DNA of 60,000 nt, from assembly GCF_032854445.1 (NCBI RefSeq), contig NC_088304.1, forward strand, positions 30,637,732-30,697,731, written 5' to 3'. The notes beneath the pieces are model-generated. The model ran no database searches and was not told the DNA's origin. It saw only the letters and a program-made list of their open reading frames with translations. Both the position numbers and the translations under genes were made by a program. Positions 52,190 through 60,000 of the stretch are shown piece after piece (position 1 is the first letter of the stretch; every line of letters starts with the position of its first letter). The stretch comes from Liolophura sinensis (lineage: Eukaryota; Mollusca; Polyplacophora; Chitonida; Chitonidae).

Positions 52190-55100
52190 TCTCAGAGATA
52201 TCCTGTCTGGTGTCAGTATACAGTAACTGGGTGGCTGGCAAGTCTGGTATCAGTGTACTATGACTGCGTGGCTGGCATGTCTGGTATCAGTGTACTAGGA
52301 CTGGGTGGCTGGCATGTCTGGTATCAGTGTACTATGACAGCGTGGCTGGCATGTCTGGTATCAGTGTACTAGGACTCGGTGGCTGGCATGTCTGGTATCA
52401 GTGTTCTATAGCTGGGGGGCTGGCATGTCTGGTATCAGTGTACTATGACTGGGTGGCCGGCATGTCTGATAGCAGTGTTCTGTAGCGGAGTGGCTTAGCA
52501 TGTCTGGTATCAATGTACTATGATATGTGGCTGGCATGTCTGATGGCACTGCACTATGGTATCAGTATAGTATGACTGGGTGATTGTCATGTCCGATATC
52601 AGTATACTATGACTGCGTGGCTGTCCTGTCTGGTATCAGTATACTATGACTGCGTGGCTGGCATGTCTGGTATCAGTGTACTATGACTGGGTGGCTTGTA
52701 TGTCTGGTATCAGTGTATTATGACTGTGTGGCTGTCCTGTCTGGTATCATTGTACTATGGCTGGGTGGGTGGTATGTCTGGTATCAGCATAGTATGACTG
52801 GGTGGGTGTTATGTCTGCTATCAGTGTTCTATGACTGGGTGGCTGTCCTATCTGGTATCAATGTACTATGACTGGGTGGCTGTCATGTCTGGTATCAGTG
52901 TACTTTGACTGGGTGGCTGTCATGTCTGGTATCAGTGTATTATGACTGGGTGCCTGTCCTGTCTGATATCAGTGTCCTATGACTTAGTGGGTGGTATGTT
53001 TGGTATCAGTGTACCGACTGGGTGGCTGTCCTGTCTGGTATCAGTGTGCTATGACTGTCTGGGTGGTATGTCCAGTATCAATGTACTATGACTGTGTGGG
53101 TGGTATGTCCAGTGTCAGTGTACTATGACTGTGTGGCTGTACTGTCTGGTACCAGTGTACTATGACTGGGTGGCTGGTATGTCTAATATCATTGTACTAT
53201 GACTGGGTGGTTGGTATGTCTGGTATCAGTGTACTATGACTGGATGGGTGGTATGTCTGGTATCAGCATAGTATGACTGGGTAGGTGTTATGTCTGCTGT
53301 CAGTGTTCTATGACTGTGTGGCTGTCATGTCTGGTAGCAGTGTAGTATAACTGGGTGGCTGGTATGTCTGGTGTCAGTGTACTATGACTGGGTGGTTGGC
53401 ATGTCTAGTATCAGTGTACTATGACTGTGTGCTTGTCCTGTCTGGTATCAGTGTACTATGGCTGGGTGACTGGTATGTCTGTTATCAATGTACTACAACT
53501 GAGTGGCTGGCATGTCTGGTATCAGTGTACTATGACTGGGTGTCAGTTCTGTCTGGTATCGGTGTACTATGACTGAGTGGCTGTCCTGTCTGGTGTCAGT
53601 GTACTATGACTGGGTGGCTGGCATGTCTGATATCAGTGTACTATGACTGGGTGGCTGTCATGTCTGGTATCAGTGTACTGTGACTGAGTGGCTAACATGT
53701 CTGGTGTCAGTGTACTATGACTGGGTGGCTGGCATGTCTGATATCAGTGTACTATGACTGGGTGGCTGGCATGTCTGGTATCAGTATACTATGACAAGGT
53801 GGCTGTCATGTCTGAGATCAGTGTACTATAACTGGATGGCTGCCATGTCTGAGATCAGTGTACTATGACTGGGTGGCTGGCATGTCTGGTATGAGTGTAC
53901 TATGTCGAGTGGCTGTCCTGTCTGGTGGCAGTGTACTATGACTGGGTGGCTGGCATGTCTGATATCAGTGTACTATGACTGGGTGGCTGTCATGTCTGGT
54001 ATCAGTGTACTGTGACTTAGTGGCTAACATGTCTGGTGTCAGTGTACTATGACTGTGTGTCTGGCATGTCTGGTTTCAGTGTATTATAACTGGGTGGCTG
54101 GCATGTCTAATATCAGTTTACTATGACTGGGTGGTTGGCATGTCTGGTATCAGTATAGTATGACTGGGTGACTGTCATGTCCGATATCAGTGTACTATGA
54201 CTGGGTGGCTGTCATGTCTGGTATTAGTGTACTATGACTGAGTGGCTAACTTGTCTGGTATTAGTGTGCTATGACTGGGTGACTGTCATGTCTGGTTTCA
54301 GTGTATTACGACTGGGTGGCTGTCATGTCTGGTATTCGTGTACTATGACTGGGTGGCTGTCATGTCTGGTATTCGTGTACTATGACTGGGTGGCTGTCAT
54401 GTCTGGTATTCGTGTACTATGACTGGGTGGCTGTCATGTCTGGTATTATTATACTATGACTGGGTGGCTGTCATGTCTGGTATCAGTATACTATGACTGG
54501 GTGGCTGTCTTGTCCGATATCAGTGTACTATGACTGGGTGGCTGGCATGTCTGGTATCAATATACTATGATTGGGTGGCTGTCATGTCCGATATCAGTGT
54601 AATATGACTGGGTGGCTGTCATGTCTGAGATCAGTGTATTATGACTGGGTGGCTGTCATGTCTGATATCAGTATACTATGACTAGGTGGCTGTCATGTCC
54701 GATATCAGTGTACTATGACTGGGTGGCTGTCTTGTTCGATATCAGTGTACTATGACTGGGTGACTGGCATGTCTGGTATCAGTATACTATGACTGGGTGG
54801 CTGGTATGTCTGGTTTCAGTGTATTATGACTGGGTGGCTGTCATGTCCGATATCAGTGTACTATGACTGGGTGGCTGTCATGTCTGGTAATAGTGTACTG
54901 TGACTGAGTGGCTAACATGTCTGGTATTAGTGCGCTATGACTGGGTGACAGTCATGTCTGGTATCAGTATACTATGACAAGGTGGCTGTCATGTCTGGTT
55001 TCAGTGTACTATGACTGGGTGGCTGCCATGTCTGAGATCAGTGTACTATGACTGGGTGGCTGTCATGTCTGGTATGAGTGTACTATGTCGAGTGGCTGTC

Positions 55101-58100
55101 CTGTCTGGTGTCAGTGTACTATGACTGGGTGGCTGGCATGTCTGATATCAGTGTACTATGACTGGGTGGCTGTCATGTCTGGTATCAGTGTACTGTGACT
55201 TAGTGGCTAACATGTCTGGTGTCAGTGTACTATGACTGCGTGTCTGGCATGTCTGGTTTCAGTGTATTATGACTGGGTGGCTGGCATGTCTAATATCAGT
55301 TTACTATGACTGGGTGGTTGGCATGTCTGGTATCAGTATAGTATGACTGGGTGACTGTCATGTCCGATATCAGTGTACTATGACTGGGTGGCTGTCATGT
55401 CTGGTATTAGTGTACTATGACTGAGTGGCTAATTTGTCTGGTATTAGTGTGCTATGACTGGGTGACTGTCATGTCTGGTTTCAGTGTATTATGACTGGGT
55501 GGCTGTCATGTCTGGTATTCGTGTACTATGACTGGGTGGCTGTCATGTCTGGTATTAGTGTACTATGACTGGGTGGCTGTCATGTCTGGTATCAGTGTAC
55601 TATGACTTGGTGGCTGTCATGTCTGGTATTATTATACTATGACTGGGTGGCTGTCATGTCTGGTATCAGTATACTATGACTGGGTGGCTGTCTTGTCTGA
55701 TATCAGTGTACTATGACTGGGTGGCTGGCATGTCTGGTATCAATATACTATGACTGGGTGGTTGTCATGTCCGATATCAGTGTAATATGACTGGGTGGCT
55801 GTCATGTCTGAGATCAGTGTATTATGACTGGGTGGCTGTCATGTCTGATATCAGTATACTATGACTAGGTGGCTGTCATGTCCGATATCAGTGTACTATG
55901 ACTGGGTGGCTGTCATGTCTGGTATTAGTGTACAATGACTCAGTGGCTAACATGTCTGGTATTAGTGTGCTATGATTGGGTGACTGTCATGTCTGGTTTC
56001 AGTGTATTATGGCTGGGTGGCTGTCATGTCTGGTATTAGTGTACTATGACTGGGTGGCTGCCATGTCTGGTATCAGTGTACTATGACTGGGTGGCTGTTA
56101 TGTCTGGTATTAGTATACTATGACTGGGTGGCTGTCATGTCTGGTATCAGTATACTATGAGTGGGTGGCTGTCTTGTCCGATATCAGTGTACTATGACTG
56201 GGTGGCTGGCATGTCTGGTATCAATATACTATGACTGGGTGTCTGTCTTGTCCGATATCAGTGTAATATGACTGGGTGGCTGTCATGTCTGAGATCAGTG
56301 TACTATGACTGGGTGGCTGTCATATCTGATATCAGTATACTATGACTGTGTGGCTGGCATGTCTGGTATCAATATACTATGACTGGGTGGCTGTTTTGTC
56401 CGATATCAGTGTAATATGACTGGGTGGCTGTCATGTCTGAGATCAGTGTACTATGACTGGGTGGCTGTCATGTCTGATATCAGTATACTATGACTAGGTG
56501 GCTGTCATGTCCGATATCAGTGTACTATGACTGGGTGGCTGTCTAGTTCGATATCAGTGTACTATGACTGGGTGACTGGCATGTCTGGTATCAGTATACT
56601 ATGACTGGGTGGCTGGTATGTCTGGTTTCATTGTATTATGACTGGGTGACTGTCATGTCCGATATCAGTGTACTATGACTGGGTGGCTGTCATATCTGAG
56701 ATCAGTGTACTATGACTGGGTGGCTGTCATGTCTGAGATCAGTGTACTATGACTGGGTGGCTGTCATGTCTGAGATCAGCGTACTATGACTGGGTGGCTG
56801 GCATGTCTGGTATCAGTGTACTATGGCTGGGTGGGTGGTATGTCCTGTATCATTGTACTATGACTGAGTGGCTGTCATGTCTAGTATCAGTGTACTATGA
56901 CTGGGTGGCTGTCCTGTCTGGTATCAGTGTACTATGACTGTGTGGGTGGTATGTCCAGTATCAGTGTACTATGACTGTGTGGGTGGTATGTCCAGTATCA
57001 ATGTACTATGACTGTGTACTATGTCTGGTATCAGTAGTATCAGTGTACTATGACTGGGTGGGTGGTATGTCTGGTATCAGTGTACTATGAGTGTGTGGCT
57101 GGCATTTTTAATGTCAGTGTACTATGACTGGGTGGCTGTCCTGTCTGGTATCAGTGTACTATGGCTGGGTGGGTGGTATGTCTAATATCATTGTACTATG
57201 ACTGGGTGGTTGGTATGTCTGGTATCAGTGTACTATGACTGGGTGGGTGGTATGTCTGGTATCAGTGTACTATGAGTGTGTGGCTGGCATTTTTAATGTC
57301 AGTGTACTATGACTGTGTGGCTGTCCTGTCTGGTATCATTGTACTATGGCTGGGTGGGTGGTATGTCTGGTATCAGCATAGTATGACTGGGTGGGTGTTA
57401 TGTCTGCTATCAGTGTTCTATGACTGGGTGGCTGTCCTGTCTGGTATCAGTGTACTATAACTGGGTGGCTGTCATGTCTGGTATCAGTGTACTTTGACTG
57501 GGTGGCTGTCATGTCTGGTATCAGTGTATTATGAATAGGGTGCCTGTCCTGTCTGATATCAGTGTCCTATGACTTAGTGGGTGGTATGTTTGGTATCAGT
57601 GTACTGACTGGGTGGCTGTCCTGTCTGGTATCAGTGTGCTATGACTGTCTGGGTGGTATGTCCAGTATCAATGTACTATGACTGTGTGGGTGGTATGTCC
57701 AGTGTCAGTGTACTATGACTGTGTGGCTGTACTGTCTGGTACCAGTGTACTATGACTGGGTGGCTGGTATGTCTAATATCATTGTACTATGACTGGGTGG
57801 TTGGTATGTCTGGTATCAGTGCACTATGACTGGATGGGTGGTATGTCTGGTATCAGGATAGTATGACTGGGTGGGTGTTATGTCTGCTGTCAGTGTTCTA
57901 TGACTGTGTGGCTGTCATGTCTGGTAGCAGTGTAGTATAACTGGGTGGCTGATATGTCTGGTGTCAGTGTACTATGACTGGGTGGTTGGCATGTCTGGTA
58001 TCAGTGTACTATGACTGTGTGCTTGTCCTGTCTGGTATCAGTGTACTATGGCTGGGTGACTGGTATGTCTGTTATCAATGTACTACAACTGAGTGGCTGG

Positions 58101-60000
58101 CATGTCTGGTATCAGTGTACTATGACTGGGTGTCAGTTCTGTCTGGTATCGGTGTACTATGACTGAGTGGCTGTCCTGTCTGGTGTCAGTGTACTATGAC
58201 TGGGTGGCTAGCATGTCTGATATCAGTGTACTATGACTGGGTGGCTGTCATGTCTGGTATCAGTGTACTGTGACTGAGTGGCTAACATGTCTGGTGTCAG
58301 TGTACTATGACTGGGTGGCTGGCATGTCTGATATCAGTGTACTATGACTGGGTGGCTGGCATGTCTGGTATCAGTATACTATGGCAAGGTGGCTGTCATG
58401 TCTGAGATCAGTGTACTATGACTGGATGTCTGCCATGTCTGAGATCAGTGTACTATGACTGGGTGGCTGGCATGTCTGGTATGAGTGTACTATGTCGAGT
58501 GGCTGTCCTGTCTGGTGTCAGTGTACTATGACTGGGTGGCTGGCATGTCTGATATCAGTGTACTATGACTGGGTGGCTGTCATGTCTGGTATCAGTGTAC
58601 TGTGACTTAGTGGCTAACATGTCTGGTGTCAGTGTACTATGACTGCGTGTCTGGCATGTCTGGTTTCAGTGTATTATAACTGGGTGGCTGGCATGTCTAA
58701 TATCAGTTTACTATGACTGGGTGGTTGGCATGTCTGGTATCAGTATAGTATGACTGGGTGACTGTCATGTCCGATATCAGTGTACTATGACTGGGTGGCT
58801 GTCATGTCTGGTATTAGTGTACTATGACTGAGTGGCTAACTTGTCTGGTATTAGTGTGCTATGACTGGGTGACTGTCATGTCTGGTTTCAGTGTATTATG
58901 ACTGGGTGGCTGTCATGTCTGGTATTCGTGTACTATGACTGGGTGGCTGTCATGTCTGGTATTCGTGTACTATGACTGGGTGGCTGTCATGTCTGGTATT
59001 ATTATACTATGACTGGGTGGCTGTCATGTCTGGTATCAGTATACTATGACTGGGTGGCTGTCTTGTCCGATATCAGTGTACTATGACTGGGTGGCTGGCA
59101 TGTCTGGTATCAATATACTATGACTGGGTGGCTGTCATGTCCGATATCAGTGTAATATGACTGGGTGGCTGTCATGTCTGAGATCAGTGTATTATGACTG
59201 GGTGGCTGTCATGTCTGATATCAGTATACTATGACTAGGTGGCTGTCATGTCCGATATCAGTGTACTATGACTGGGTGGCTGTCTTGTTCGATATCAGTG
59301 TACTATGACTGGGTGACTGGCATGTCTGGTATCAGTATACTATGACTGGGTGGCTGGTATGTCTGGTTTCAGTGTATTATGACTGGGTGGCTGTCATGTC
59401 CGATATCAGTGTACTATGACTGGGTGGCTGTCATGTCTAGTATTAGTGTACTGTGACTGAGTGGCTAACATGTCTGGTATTAGTGAGCTATGACTGGGTG
59501 ACAGTCATGTCTGGTATCAGTATACTATGACAAGGTGGCTGTCATGTCTGGTTTCAGTGTACTATGACTGGGTGGCTGCCATGTCTGAGATCAGTGTACT
59601 ATGACTGGGTGGCTGTCATGTCTGGTATGAGTGTACTATGTCGAGTGGCTGTCCTGTCTGGTGTCAGTGTACTATGACTGGGTGGCTGGCATGTCTGATA
59701 TCAGTGTACTATGACTGGGTGGCTGTCATGTCTGGTATCAGTGTACTGTGACTTAGTGGCTAACATGTCTGGTGTCAGTGTACTATGACTGCGTGTCTGG
59801 CATGTCTGGTTTCAGTGTATTATGACTGGGTGGCTGGCATGTCTAATATCAGTTTACTATGACTGGGTGGTTGGCATGTCTGGTATCAGTATAGTATGAC
59901 TGGGTGACTGTCATGTCCGATATCAGTGTACTATGACTGGGTGGCTGTCATGTCTGGTATTAGTGTACTATAACTGAGTGGCTAACTTGTCTGGTATTAG
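52190..60000 (+). repeat. 37-bp satellite array with higher-order structure
   Basis: About 210 head-to-tail copies of a 37-bp unit (cores TGACTGGGTGGCTGTCATG and TCTGGTATCAGTGTACTA) continue past the window edge. Variants recur in order (GTCCGATATCAG, GAGATCAGTG, GGTATTCGTG, GTGGGTGGTATGTC). Marker TATGTCGAGTGG occurs near 53903, 55086, 58493 and 59639, giving periods of 1183, 4590 and 1146 bp. The 57.3-60.0 kb part is thus a close duplicate of 52.7-55.4 kb. The 62-codon MTGWLACLVSVYYD-type frames are artefacts of a 37-bp unit read through three phases. No centromere or gene role can be assigned. Confidence 0.97.

Noticed and set aside
52178-58162. Recurrent 62-codon MTGWLACLVSVYYD-type frames
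   Set aside because: A 37-bp unit is read through three phases; the frames end at the same TGA each cycle and have no independent support.

Overview
The window looks like non-coding DNA from an animal genome, most likely a marine lophotrochozoan such as a mollusc. The evidence is about 25 full or broken copies of one tRNA-derived SINE with an (AAAT)n tail and a body of the kind common in mollusc genomes, a Penelope-like retroelement remnant, many microsatellites, intron/intergenic-like composition, and no bacterial gene organisation. A gastropod origin is a guess, not something the sequence proves. No complete protein-coding gene, rRNA or convincing functional tRNA was found. The longest open frames (about 100-138 codons) are unrelated to any family I recognise, and several are translations of simple repeats or SINEs.

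Layout. 0-10 kb: isolated tRNA-like SINE heads, a 43-bp minisatellite (1889-2280), a hairpin-forming (TA)n block (6983-7086), and (CATA)n and (TG)n tracts. 10-26 kb: a palindromic MITE family (10.3, 18.3 and 23.6 kb), SINE copies, and a dispersed repeat present four times (9.9, 21.5, 24.6 and 25.6 kb). 26-44 kb: the quietest part, with one candidate coding exon (26396-26629, minus), a decayed 3' end of a Penelope-like element with part of its GIY-YIG domain and a hammerhead-like motif (31053-31430), an inverted SINE pair (35321-35706), and several motif-dense stretches that could be enhancers. 44.5-51 kb: a SINE-dense cluster, including one complete copy with A and B boxes (44991-45326), a 39-bp G-rich minisatellite (45411-45680), and one SINE with a target-site duplication inside a second repeat whose paralogue lacks the insertion. 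52.0-60.0 kb: about 8 kb of a 37-bp satellite that runs off the window edge and has nested higher-order structure (periods near 1.18 kb and 4.59 kb).

Functionally, the window is best read as a gene-poor intergenic or large-intron segment shaped by retrotransposition, MITE insertion and tandem expansion. The most interesting objects are the satellite with its datable duplication, the Penelope remnant with flanking inverted repeats, the self-complementary (TA)n element, and the MITE/SINE nesting. No new enzymatic or defence system was seen.
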